This document shows, piece after piece, positions 48,701 to 59,807 of a DNA stretch of 60,210 nt. Both the position numbers and the translations under genes were made by a program. Under the pieces are notes generated by a model. The model ran no database searches and was not told the origin of the DNA. It was given only the letters and a program-made list of their open reading frames with translations. Source of the stretch: Acanthaster planci (taxonomy: Eukaryota; Echinodermata; Asteroidea; Valvatida; Acanthasteridae); contig NW_019091367.1 in the NCBI RefSeq assembly GCF_001949145.1, forward strand, positions 2,172,773-2,232,982, in the 5' to 3' direction. The number at the start of each line of letters is the position of its first letter. Position 1 is the first letter of the stretch.

Positions 48701-50111
48701 TTATAGTATTTCCTGGACTGAGGGCTTTGTTTCAACTGCCGGACTGACCATAGACCTCATGTTGTAATTCACATTTGACCAGTCCAATACAAGCTTTCTA
48801 GTAGTTGTGAACCTCAGTGTGACATTGTGACACAAAGGGTGTCTTTCCCTGTCTTCAGGTGAACATGGTTGAGGGAGAGCCGGACTTGTACATTGGCCGG
48901 GGCAACAACAAGTTCCCCACTGACAACACCTTGGCCTGGAGTTCTTACAACTGGGGCTCGGAGGACCTCACCGTATCGAGTTGGGACCCTGAATTTGAAG
49001 TGGGCACCTTCTACATTGGTGTTCATGCCTACTGTGGGATCGACGTTGCAACAGGAGACACGCGTAAGAAATTCTTTCCAGGTTTTTTCATTCACTAATT
49101 TAATAGAGGAAGCGATTTTGATATTCAACAGCTTTAAGGATGCTTTCATGTCAGTTTCTGCAGTTCTCTGGTGGCACCTTTTAAGATACTGGAGGGAGGA
49201 TAGAGAACTACATGTACATGTACAGTCGGTGTTGGCAATGTTTGCAGTCAGCTGTGCATTGTCTAGAAGTAACAGAGCTCTGACTTCATGTTTAGATTTT
49301 GAGTTGCTAAGGAGTAAAAAGGAGGAGAAAATGAAGACTTAAGCAGCTTCATGCATGACTGGATCAAATGCCATGTAATTGGAAACAGGGGTGTTTGGGC
49401 CCGAGTTATAAGGCATCGGAAATGATGGTTTTTTTCTTAAGTTGGTGCCAGTTTTAAGATCATCATTAATTGAAAGATTGCTACTTATTATTTTCAAAAA
49501 CCAAATATTTAGCCTTTTTATTTTATGTTCTGTCAGCATCTAAGGTTACAATTTTGGCTGAGAGCATCCCAACCACCCACCCGCATAATGAGATCACCGT
49601 GAACTCATCGATCAGAGATGGGAGGGTTAATGCTGAGGGCTACAACTATTACCGATTCTGTCTGCCACACAAATGCGCCAATGTGGAGGTCAAGCTGGAA
49701 AATTGCCTCAGTGCGGCAGAATGCCCGGACTCCTATGGGTACCCGGAACTCCTGGTATCGCGGTCCATCGTCCGGCCATCCATCAACGACCACTCTTGGA
49801 AGCTGGCCTCCATCTACCGTCGCAGCGTCTACCTGCAGCACAACGACTCAGACGTCCAGCCCGGCCATCACTACGTGGGTGTGTACGGCTGGTGTACACC
49901 CGACGAAAACTGCCCTGACAAGAGCACGTGCGGGCCCTGTGACTACGTCGCCAACATGACCTACAGTGTGTCCATCATTATGACTGATATCCCTGACTGT
50001 GATCCGAATGCTTGGAACCCGGACCCCTGCAATACCAACAAGGCACAGATATTAATGCCATCCTACCTTGTGTTCTGTGTCAGTGCTATCCTCATGAAGA
50101 TTTTTTTCTAG
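42718..50111 (+). CDS. four-domain PPC-like secreted GPI-type protein (595 aa)
   Basis: Five plus-strand exons: 42718-42897, 43417-43621, 44882-45504, 48859-49063 and 49537-50111, joining in frame to 1788 nt with intron phases 0,1,0,1. All acceptors are CAG. Signal peptide 1-19 (LALVVLLGVICHALSA). Order: N-type about 25-127, C-type about 129-285, N-type about 300-403, C-type about 405-570. Then comes a hydrophobic tail ILMPSYLVFCVSAILMKIFF with NTNK just before it, a plausible GPI site. N-glycosylation sequons include NMTY in the last domain. It shares YLQHNDSDVQPGH between its two C-type domains, where the minus paralogues have YLRHDDPDV. Intron 3 is 3.35 kb against 0.86 kb in the minus gene. 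Function unknown: an extracellular surface protein by prediction, with no enzyme motif seen. Confidence 0.87.
43917..43942. repeat. TACATG microsatellite
   Basis: Four self-complementary TACATG units within intron 2. Shorter runs of the same hexamer occur through the window (about 20637, 39894, 44216, 47827, 49210, 55463). It is a general feature of this genome and not specific to this locus. Confidence 0.7.
47335..47655. repeat. tandem duplication, about 160-bp unit, in intron 3
   Basis: The block beginning TTGCCCTTAAAAGTGGTGGC and ending TTAATTGAGGACAAGGTCAA occurs at 47335-47482 and again at 47497-47652. The second copy has an extra CATGCCTGAAGAG-type bit. Open frames cross it on both strands with no recognisable product. 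It may be a piece of a decayed mobile element, which would help explain why this intron is longer than its minus-strand counterpart. Confidence 0.7.
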
Positions 50112-53100
50112 TTTTTAGCGATGTCCAGGTGAGAAGTGAGAAAGAATGGTTTTAGAAGGATAAGGGAGAAAGCAAATTGGGCAATAAGGTTATTAACATT
50201 GCTGACATTAAAAAAAATGGTCTGACCCATTTTTTCACTAGTTGATGTTCACTCTTGGCAACAAGTTAAATGCAACGGAGTGCAATAAAACTGAAATGGA
50301 ACCCTGTTGAATGCAACAGAACGACTCAAAAGTGCACCAGTGGATTTTGTTGCACTGAGTGCTGAGTTACTCTTTGTGTTCAGCCACATGCGCTACATGT
50401 ACCATTATGTAACGTTACATCATTAAATTGCTACATGTGACAATACACAACTCTTCACTACCACTCGTGCAGTCTGATACAATCAGCAGAGATAAAGCCA
50501 ATAGGAGATGCCATTACTTTACTGTGGTGCCATTTCATGCGAGGGGGGGTGTCTTGTGGATTTTTAAACTTTTGTTCACTGTGGTACATGTAGTTCACAA
50601 CACAACATTGGTCAACAAGGCATTTATCGCACGACCTGTGCTCGGATGTTCACCACTGCAGTAAAGGCATCCAATGGTGTCCACCAGGTGATATCCTAAC
50701 AGTTCTTTGCTTTTCTGTGGCAAACACAACGGTCGTTACTTCTGTCACCATTTTCTTTGATGGAATAAGTACAGCCAAATCTAAAAATTGCAAATGTTCA
50801 AGATTTGAGAGCAGTGGGAAAGGTAACTTTGATAAGGTGCATACCCAGGGTATGATCAAACCCGCCAGTAAAAAGAAATGTTTAATTTAATCTGTTGACT
50901 GAGTGATCATGTCCTGTGTGGTTTCCTGGCGACGTCTGTAGCCTGAGCTCGTGTATCATGCTCAATTCTGCGAGAAAGCGAGCAAATACTTAACTATACT
51001 AAATACACAGATCGCAGTAAAGCGTGCGTACATTTCAGTAAACATTACATTTAATTTACAGTGGAGTGTTATATAAATATGATCTGTATTCTGCTCCCAT
51101 AAACGAGGTTAAGCATGCGTTGTACCCAAGTGTATATGCGTTGCATGAACAATACTACCCACCAAGTCTTTTTTTCTGTGTAAGCGTCCATATTTTTTAG
51201 GTCTCCACAGGGTAAGAAGAACTGCATCAGGTCATAGTTATGTGCAGTGACATTTTTTTATGGCACACATACATATACTGTACATGTATATTTATGTATC
51301 TTTATTGAGCCGTTCAGCAATATTTGTGTACCCTATTCAAAAGTATTCTTATTTGTGATTTGTACCATGATGTTGAATTTATTGAATTCCAAATGTCCTC
51401 CATCTGCGTTTATTTTTGCCTTTTGTTCTTTCGTCAGCAAATGTTTATTTTCTAGTCTAATTTGTTGTTTTTTGTATAAGAGGTCGCTGTTTTTTTGTAC
51501 CTCGCACAATTATTTTTGGATGTTCATTTACTCAGATTTAGATTTTGAAAATATAAACGATTCCAGATTTGGTCATTTTGTTGCCATTTTTTTTTAATGT
51601 GACAAGGCACAAAGTGTTATTTGTCAGTTTTGAGCATTTCATTGTTTCCTGTAGTACAAAAGCGAATAAAGTGCATTAAGCTCTAGCAACTACTAACTGA
51701 AATTCAACTAGCTTTTGATACTTTGAAATAATATAGTGTGGGAGTGCAGCACTCTTGGTGCAAAGTTTTTTGTTTGTAATAGCTAAAGGTTCTATGTTGT
51801 ATAATTGAGGAAATGTGTGAAGTTTATTACTGTCTGGTAATACCTAGTAGTAAGTGATTAGGTACATGTACATGTTGAGAAAATAAATTGAGAAAATGAT
51901 AAGTTTTCATTTATCTTTGTTTAAACGGGAAATAGTATTTTTCTAAAGAAATGTAGCAGAAAACTAACTCCATTGAAAACTGTCGTCATTTTTTTGCAGC
52001 AAGGGAGTGAGAAGACCATGTTTTGTTTATGTGATGAAAGGTGTGTTAAAAATGCCGCTTGTTTACTGCATATATTTGCATGAAGTAATGCAATTAAAAA
52101 AGGTGGAAGCTGCTGTCAGTTCCCAGCTCAAGCGTCTTGAGTCACGGTCACTTGGGGAAAAGAAAGGAGGTGTGCCCCCCCCCCAACACCTGCCGTTTGT
52201 CACACTCCCAGCTTGATAATAATTACATGCTCATACATGCCTTAGACTGGCTGTGTTGTCAACGAGAACATTCACCAAACCAGACGCAGGACCAGATATA
52301 AGTAACAGCTAGGGTGAACAATAGCAAAGGAATGGTTTTGTTGGAGTCATCCAAAGAGCTTGTGACTTGAATTGAGACTGGAGGTCCTGTGTTGGTCAGG
52401 GGTGCGAATCGATTGATCAATGGAGGAGGGGGTATATATCCCCGTCACTTTTTGAAAGTAGCAGGGTATGACCATCCCTTGGTGGGTTTTTAGGTGTTTT
52501 GGAACTTCCCAACAACTAAAATGTACTCAGTACAAATAACTAAAGCTTTTACATATGTCATTTTGATGTCAGCTTTTAAGTAACATGTACGTCTGCATCA
52601 CATGATTGGTGCCCCTAGCGTCGTGTGATGTCCTGCCTTTTTCAAACTTCCACGAGCTGAGCAACTATTGACTACAGTCATTCCCATCCCACCCAGTCCC
52701 CGGAACAAACTTACGCCATTGGCGTTGGTCTTGTGATAGTGTCTTTGGGGGGGGGGCCTTCACCAAACACCGATCAAAAGGCTAAACAGGAAATGCAGTT
52801 TAATGTGTTTTTCTTTTCTAGTAAATGTCTTGTCCGTGCTAGCCGGGAACCTCATGAATGTACACGTACACGTATGTATCCCAGTCAGTTTGGTTTTGAC
52901 TGGTATTCTTGGCTTTGGGCCACTTACCAGTAAAAATAGGTTTTCAAAATGTGAATGAGGCGGTAAGTCAAAGATTGTTAATGTTTATTGCAGTTTTGAG
53001 GGAGGATTAGCGGCCAAAGGAATTTACAAATCAGATTTGTTTTCCAGGAAAAGCAATCCACACCAGCCTCATTTTCGAAACCTTCGGGGGGGGTTGAACC

Positions 53101-53480
53101 TGGCTGTACCGGGGCTGTGGAAAACAGCGGCGTATCCGGCTTTAGGTGTCGGGGGATTCAAAAACGAATGTGGCTTTGAGCATAGTACTCAACCACAGAG
53201 CAAGGAACTTTAACCTGAAGTTGGGGGATAAAAATTTCAAAAGTCTTACTCGCGGTCCCGATATCCTTGCTTTTATTTCATGCATGTTGTTTTCCTAGGG
53301 TTCCGATGCTGATATTTGACAAATAAATATTCCGATTACTTTCTTTCCTGTGAAGTATTCTTGGTAAAAAAAAAGTTCCGTCGGGGGAAAGTCCCCCCCC
53401 CTTCCCGATACGCCATGGTGGAGAACTATTTGCTAGTCGATTTCCACAGACCTCGCCATGGGGGAGTAATGCTCTAGAGT
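50112..53480. other. 3' flank of the plus gene; no other gene recognised
   Basis: It probably begins with the 3' UTR of the gene ending at 50111. A 116-codon plus frame at 51247-51597 is Phe/Cys/Ser-rich, AT-driven and unlike a known protein. Around 53127-53416, GGCGTATCC and its inverse GATACGCC flank G- and C-homopolymer tracts, resembling a degraded non-autonomous transposon. Confidence 0.4.
50284..50289 (+). terminator. AATAAA polyadenylation signal candidate
   Basis: First canonical AATAAA after the stop codon at 50111, 173 nt downstream. GT-rich sequence (TGTTGCACTGAG) follows at 50347. Another AATAAA at about 51664 could give a longer 3' UTR. Confidence 0.45.
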
Positions 53481-53695
53481 GCGCGTGCTTTTATGTTTGT
53501 GACCCGCCGCGCCGGCTGCATTTAGCGATCGGTATACTACATGCATATGGAGCAACCAGCTTTAGCAACGCACGCATATCGTGACGCGTGAAGTAGTGTA
53601 CAAATATCGAATGGTCACTGCACGACGGGGTGTGCGTGGCCGGTTGTTGTGCGTATTTGCGTGATCAAAATGAATGAACTGATGGCAGGTAGGCC
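53480..53695 (+). promoter_or_regulatory. CpG-rich candidate promoter and first exon
   Basis: CpG density rises sharply here compared with the flanks (CCGCCGCGCCGGC, GACGCGTGAAG, CACGACGGGG, GTGGCCGG). It ends in ATGAATGAACTGATGGCAG|GTAGGC, a possible exon end with a donor. Joined to the strong acceptor at 57682, that ATG would open only a 16-codon upstream frame. This could therefore be the 5' UTR exon of the gene whose coding starts at 57804. Unproven. Confidence 0.3.
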
Positions 53696-56600
53696 TTACT
53701 GACTTACTTGATGAATTATCAGGGGAGGATCCTGGACTTTTTCCGGGGGGGGCAAGCTGGAGATTTTTGTTAATGTCTCATTTTTGCGGACAACCATGAC
53801 AACGATGATGAAACAGTCATTTACTGAGGGCCTACGTACATGTAGGCCAAGCATGCCTCGGCCAACATTGTTTACACTGCATTCATATTTCCTATTGCTA
53901 GTAATACTAATAGCATGTAAATACTAGTATTAGGCCTATTTTCCCATGTGAGGCCTAGGCCTACCTTTTTTCGTCTTAGAGTGGGGAGGGGGTTTACATC
54001 ATGACGGAATTTTCAATAACATTACAGCGTTACTGCATCCACCATGTAGGCCTGCTCTGAGTCGGTCGTCCCCGGCCTAGTGCCCCGCTTTCTAGACATG
54101 CTAGAGTAACCTGAGGCCGCGCCTGAAGGCCAGGCTGAGCCGGTAACATTTCGGCGGAGTTGTTAACATACACTGTAGCCTAAGAATAACGTTATAGAGT
54201 TCCATTTATAAACATAATTATTTGGAAAAAATGTTGCATCTTGACTCCAAGTATTTCCCAACAACATCGGTAGGCCTATATGTTTCTCAGTCCATAATTC
54301 GTGTCTTTCCAGCATTTCTGTAATGACTGACTTTTATTGAGATGATTTGAAAAGTGGAGTCAGGATGCAACATTTCTTCCGACTATTTTTTCCCTTCAGT
54401 AGTAAATCAGCCATTGGAAAGCGATAACTAGGCCTATCCCCATAATCTTGCTCACAGTATACATACTGTGGGCGATGACATCCTAAAATGTCTTTCCCAT
54501 GTAGCCTACTGTATGTTGTCAATTGCCAAAACTGGCAAGAATTCTAGCGACATCCTCCCACATTGACTCTTCTTCCTGTTTTTGCAACTCCATGCAAACA
54601 TGGAAATTGGTTGCACTTGCACAGTTTCAGTACGGAGGAATAGTGTGTTCCGTATTCCTCCATTGTTTGAGGTATGGCATGTACTTACAAGGGGGCATGT
54701 CTTGGTGAAATATAAAGAAGTTTTTCATGAAACAAAAAGGGACATCGGAATAAAAGTTGAGGGTAGTCCCTGCAACCAATTACATACATGTGGGCTTACA
54801 CTTCCACTTTTCTTCATGAAAAACTACATTTTGGTTGTAAATAATAATGAAGAACTTCCAAATGTTTCACATTTCTGATCACCGAGTTTCATCAGCACCA
54901 GCAAGTTTGAAAAGGGGTCCAAGATGATTCCTTTGTCATTCCCCTACGGACCAGGATACCCCTTTTCCTTGCTAAAATCTACCCCCCCCGACCACCACCA
55001 AAAAGGAAGGAAGAATTTACTTTATAAAAAGGGGCCCCTTTTTTGTTGGTGCTAATGCATATATTTGCCATGACCCTTGGGACCTGGGACTTCAGAAGAA
55101 GTAGCAGGGACATGGGGATTTCCAAAAAAACGTTTCCCGTGAGCTGTGACAATAACAGGGTCTTGGTGGGTGTTATAATTAGAAACACCTTACCCGTAGG
55201 TATCTTGTCTAGGATTTGTGCCCAGGATGTCAAGTGATGTCCAGCTTTGAAACTCTTTCCATATGCTGGAAGATTGAAATCTGAATTTTAAGTAAAGTAA
55301 CAACAGCCTTTCAGCTATTTGTTGGGCTGCAGCTTACCCATTATACATTTTATATGCAGACATGAACCACTTAAAGATATGAAACCCTGAACTTTATTTA
55401 CAGTATGCATAGTGTTTTAGGCATGGTACACTGGTCAATTAAGTGAGGTACGTACACATACATACATGTACATGTAATACAGCTAACCTTGGCCTTAACT
55501 GAGCTTCTATCAGATCTATGGGTCTGTTGCGTGTTGCTAGGCTACCATGCATCCTTCATTGGATAATCACAAAAAAAATCATGCAGTCATCTGTAACTTT
55601 GGAAAAGAATATCGAACTCATTTTTTTATGGCCATCATGCCCAAATATTTTTCTTGCTTGACTATTGACGACCTTATTAGGAACATGTAAATGGGATCAC
55701 AGAATGAATCACTGAATTTAATGTCTTGCACAGCAGGGGTTAAATTTGTCAGGAGTTTACCCGATTCGCAGGAATTTTTGACCAGGATTTTCAAACAATC
55801 TGTGTTAAAGTCTGGAATATCCCAAGCATACCACTGTGGTCTTTTTACATAAAAGCTGACCTAGAACAAGGAAAGTGGGTATGATTCATTAAAGGGATGT
55901 CTTGAGGCAAATGCAAATGTACATACTGTAGACCTTTAAGTGTAATTAGAGTCCTTTTTGTGTGTGTCCCTGTCACATCTGACATATAATTTTGTAAGTT
56001 CAGAACACACTTTCTAATTTCCAAGAGTGATGAATTAATGCTAATTATACATACCTGCCAAAAAACTAGTAATAGTTTGAAATTGATTCCGGTGATATTT
56101 CTGTGTCAAATACCAAATACCATTTTCAAAAAGCTGTCACATGTCACCTCAGCAAATTTGAAGATAAAAGATAGTCCTTGAGATATTCGGATAGTTTGAC
56201 GTTTTACTGCCAGTTTCATTAACATCTCAGTTGTCATTCTTATAACATTTTATACAAATTCTGTTGTTTTATTCTTGGCATGTAAACATTTGCAATCTTC
56301 AATTTATTTTTTGTACAAAGTCAATAAATTGTTGGATTTTAAAGATTGATTGTGACAGTAAGTCCAGGTTGATATCCTAGAATTGGGAATAAAACAAATT
56401 TTGATGAAAGCACAGGGTCCTCATTATTTTATGACACTAATATGACGAATTTCACCAGGGTGTGACGGGTTTTCCCTGATTGCATTACATTTGCAGGCAT
56501 TTCTAGTTACGAAGTGTAACACTGAAAACAGTGTTTGGTTTAAATTTGTACCTGTGGGAAATCTTACAAATACACATGTACAGTTTTGTGCTTTGTATGT

Positions 56601-57682
56601 TTTTATCGACCTGTAAATTTTTCACAGGTCATTTTTACTGGAACTCGCCAAGTCCACAAACAAATTGTGACTTAAATCTTACTCAAGCCCAAATGTATGT
56701 AAGCAACTCAAGCCAATAACTCCACTTCCAAGTATCCTTTATTTTTAACCATGTGAGGTTAAGTATGCAAAGCGCATATAGAAAAAAAAGCAATTATCAT
56801 TGTCTGTCTAGCAGGATGTGTCAATTTGCTGGAAAGGTATAATCACCTGGGTCCCATTAATGTGGATAATTCCCTGGTGCTTTGAAGATTTGAGCACTCA
56901 CTGTGGAAATGGTTGGCTAATAATCCTCAAGACCAGTAGCAGGCACAGTGCTATGTAGTTGTATGATATTTTGCCTGCCTGTGGACATGTACATGTAATC
57001 AGTATATTTTAGGGAGTATTCTTAAATCTGAACAACTCCACTCCACTCAAGCTGGCCACCAAGGTCACTTAATATTGTAGATCTTTTAATATATTAATTT
57101 TTTTTCTGATGTTAATTAAGCATTCTTCATTTCTTTGCTTTCTGCATACATGTTTAGCATTCAAACAAATTGAGGCTACTTTGGTGCATCAAAACTACAT
57201 TCATCATTATTACAAAAAAGGACAAAGAAATTGAGCTTACTTGACATGCATTCCATAAAATGCTAATATACCAATATCGTCATTTTCCGTGAGTGGCCTC
57301 TCATAAATCTAATACAATGTGTAGTACATTATAGTCAGTTCATCACTAGTCACATGGTTTAGTCACCAGTATAAACAGGGCAAACAGCGTCCATAAATGT
57401 ACGTTTTGTCAAAGTTGATCAGAATTTACATGTAGCTTGTGACTTGACTTGCGATTAGGGGAGTATGATGGACTTGTGTCCGACTTGTAGGGACTTGAGA
57501 TGGACTCGGCTACAATACTGCGTGTGTGAAAGGTCTCTGTTTGTAAAAACTAAGATTGGAGATTGGCAATTAGTCCCTGTAAGAGATTGTCACTGATGTG
57601 TGCCTTAACCATCACAATCGTGGTACTTGTACGTGTAGGTTGACTGAAAAACCACATCTTTCTGTTTGTGCTGTTTCTCCAG
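53696..57682. other. noncoding stretch, possible 5' intron of right-edge gene
   Basis: It holds a TAGGCCTA-rich patch (about 53820-54300) and a transposon-end-like GGATCCTGGACTTTTTCCGG near 53728. No open frame here looks like a gene. If the CpG-rich segment at 53480-53695 is a first exon, this is its intron. Confidence 0.35.
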
Positions 57683-57803
57683 AATTGGCTCAAGAAAATG
57701 AGCAGAAATTCTAGCAGGCTTAACGCGACGAGACTTTGAGAGCTGACAGGCCTGAGAATGCTGTCCTACTGAGGAGTCGAGTGTGGAAACACTTTGTGGC
57801 AAG

Positions 57804-59021
57804 ATGGGCACAACTGTGGGTGCGGCCCTGCGGCGGTACTTCCCATTTCCATGCTTGGCCCAGGGACTGATGGAGTCAGACGATTCGGAGTGGCGGAAGC
57901 AGAATGAGAACAAGAATGCCATCTACGACCTCATCTACTTCGGCGGTCAGGGGAAGCTGGTGGAAGGGTGAGTGATTTTTGTGGGCCGTGGGCTCTTTGT
58001 GAAGGGTAAATGACTGTTTTGGAAAGTCACAGCTTTGGCCAGCACCATCACTCAAGCATCTAGGGGTAATGGATGCTGGCGCAAGCCCACAGCTTACCGG
58101 TACGAACATGGAGACCTGTGCACTTGTTATCCCCGGCTACATCAAAGACTGTGCCATGGCGCAGTTCAGCTAAAAAAAAATAATACCATTGGAAGATTTG
58201 AAACGGATAGCTACAGGAACATTTCATGGAGTCCCGTGATTCAAGTGCTTGTATAGGACTTTTTATCAGTGAACTAGTGGTTTGGTGGTCTTCCACACAA
58301 TTATCTTTGATTCTCATTTGGCTGTTGAGTGAAATGGTACCCTTGTCAATCTAATGTTCATCGTAATTGCTGGTTTGCTTCATAGATCACTTGTAAAGAA
58401 CAATTCATGTTACCTTTCTTGCCTTCAGCCTTTACAAACTGAAAAGGTACTTCCTTTTTTCAGTTCAACCTTACTGGTAGAATGTGTGGTTTCCCTCTTT
58501 TTGGACACTGATCTTGGAAGTATTTGTAGTCCTACTAGGCCTCTGTTGTTGAGTGTCTGTTCCTCTGCTCTTTTGCCACTAAATTTTTCCCATAGTGACG
58601 TAGTAAGAAGGGGGCTGTGCATGATAAGAAGTTTTTGTAAATATGTTTCTCTAGTGTTTTGGGTTCTGTGAAGTTAACTGTTCAATAGATGTGTACTTCT
58701 GAGGAGTAAACATGACACATGTAGATTACGTCATGGACATGCACATGTAAATTATTACCATGAACCATACTGGCCACTGCAGTTGTACAGTGCAATCCCT
58801 TCAATCTTTTCATTGAAAAAATGAAGAATGCCTTGGATGTGACTGGCTAATTTGTTCGTGGTTTGGTGGATCACAGCTACCGAAACAGAAAGAGCGATGC
58901 CGAGTTCCAGGCCCTGATCAGGAAGGAGGTGGGACCCTTCCTCTTCAATGGCGGCCAGGGGAAGATCATCAATGAATGGGACTACATCCAGTACCGGAAA
59001 AGCACTGTTGATGACAAGAAG
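57804..59021 (+). CDS. unrecognised gene, right paralogue (5' two coding exons, partial)
   Basis: Two plus-strand exons: 57804-57967 (164 nt, ends phase 2, donor GTGAGT) and 58877-59021 (145 nt, acceptor CACAG, donor AAG|GTAAAT, ends phase 0), giving 103 residues. The ATG has a good context (A at -3, G at +4). A strong acceptor at 57682 suggests the exon begins at 57683 with 5' UTR. Visible segments are MGTTVGAALRRYFPFPC at the N-terminus, SEWRKQNENKN near 28-38, YFGGQGKLVEGY near 45-56, and VGPFLFNGGQGKI near 73-85. It aligns along its whole length with the left-edge minus gene and is also 103 residues to the same phase-0 boundary, but the internal introns are in different places. GGQGK occurs twice, suggesting an internal repeat of about 35 residues. 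Later exons lie beyond or were not recognised. Function unknown. Confidence 0.72.
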
Positions 59022-59800
59022 GTAAATTAGGTCATGGCTGAAGATCGTGGCTGGTAGCTAAACGTGATATTCTCTCCTGTAGAGTCCCAAAAACATCATT
59101 TTGAACTAGGAAGTGTGGTACGAGCTAAGGGAGTACATGCGCGTGTTCGTTCACACACTGGCTCTCGTGCTAGTGTGCCTTTACACACATACATGTAATT
59201 GTTTGGTTGGCGTTTTCACTGAAGTACTCCAGGGATGCCAACTTGTATGATTTAGGCATAATTTTTACTATTTGTTTAATCCGTTTACAACTGTATGATC
59301 CAGAGTAAGATTTTTACAGTTTCCAACTCGAAGGTACAAGTTGTGTTGTATATAAACACCACGTACCTAAGCTACCGGAAGCACGGGGCCGGCCTCATAA
59401 TGCGCATCAGAAATGTATCGCTGGCATCCCACAGTTTGTGCGTACAAGCTGCGTGAGGAGCGGTAGAAACCAGCGTGGTTGAATCATCTGTTTGCCCCAG
59501 TTAACGCTATGATGAACAGGGGGTGAATAGGCACGATTGCACTTCAAATGCAACGTGATTGTGTACGTCCATGCATGGTACATGCACCGATATCGTACAC
59601 ACGTGTGTCGAACATCAGGATCATGTGAAAAGTTGACCGAAGTGAAGGACTGTCGAGGATTTGATTCTTGGATATTTGGTGAGCAACTGGACTTGTTTTG
59701 CGTAATGGCAACAAGTGAGCTGAAGCTCAAGGACAAATACACCACAAAAATGGGTGTTTATTGCAAAGTCTTGTCGTGGAGAAGCTTACAATTACATGTT
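59022..59800. other. presumed intron of right-edge gene
   Basis: It follows the phase-0 donor at 59022. I could not identify a third exon. The 113-codon plus frame at 59537-59878 runs into the LINE tail and has no coding character. Confidence 0.35.
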
Positions 59801-59807
59801 TTAATAA

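Noticed and set aside
53127-53416. GGCGTATCC...GATACGCC pair as a defined transposon
   Set aside because: The ends are short and imperfect, there is no target-site duplication, and it is flanked by homopolymers; too weak for a separate call.
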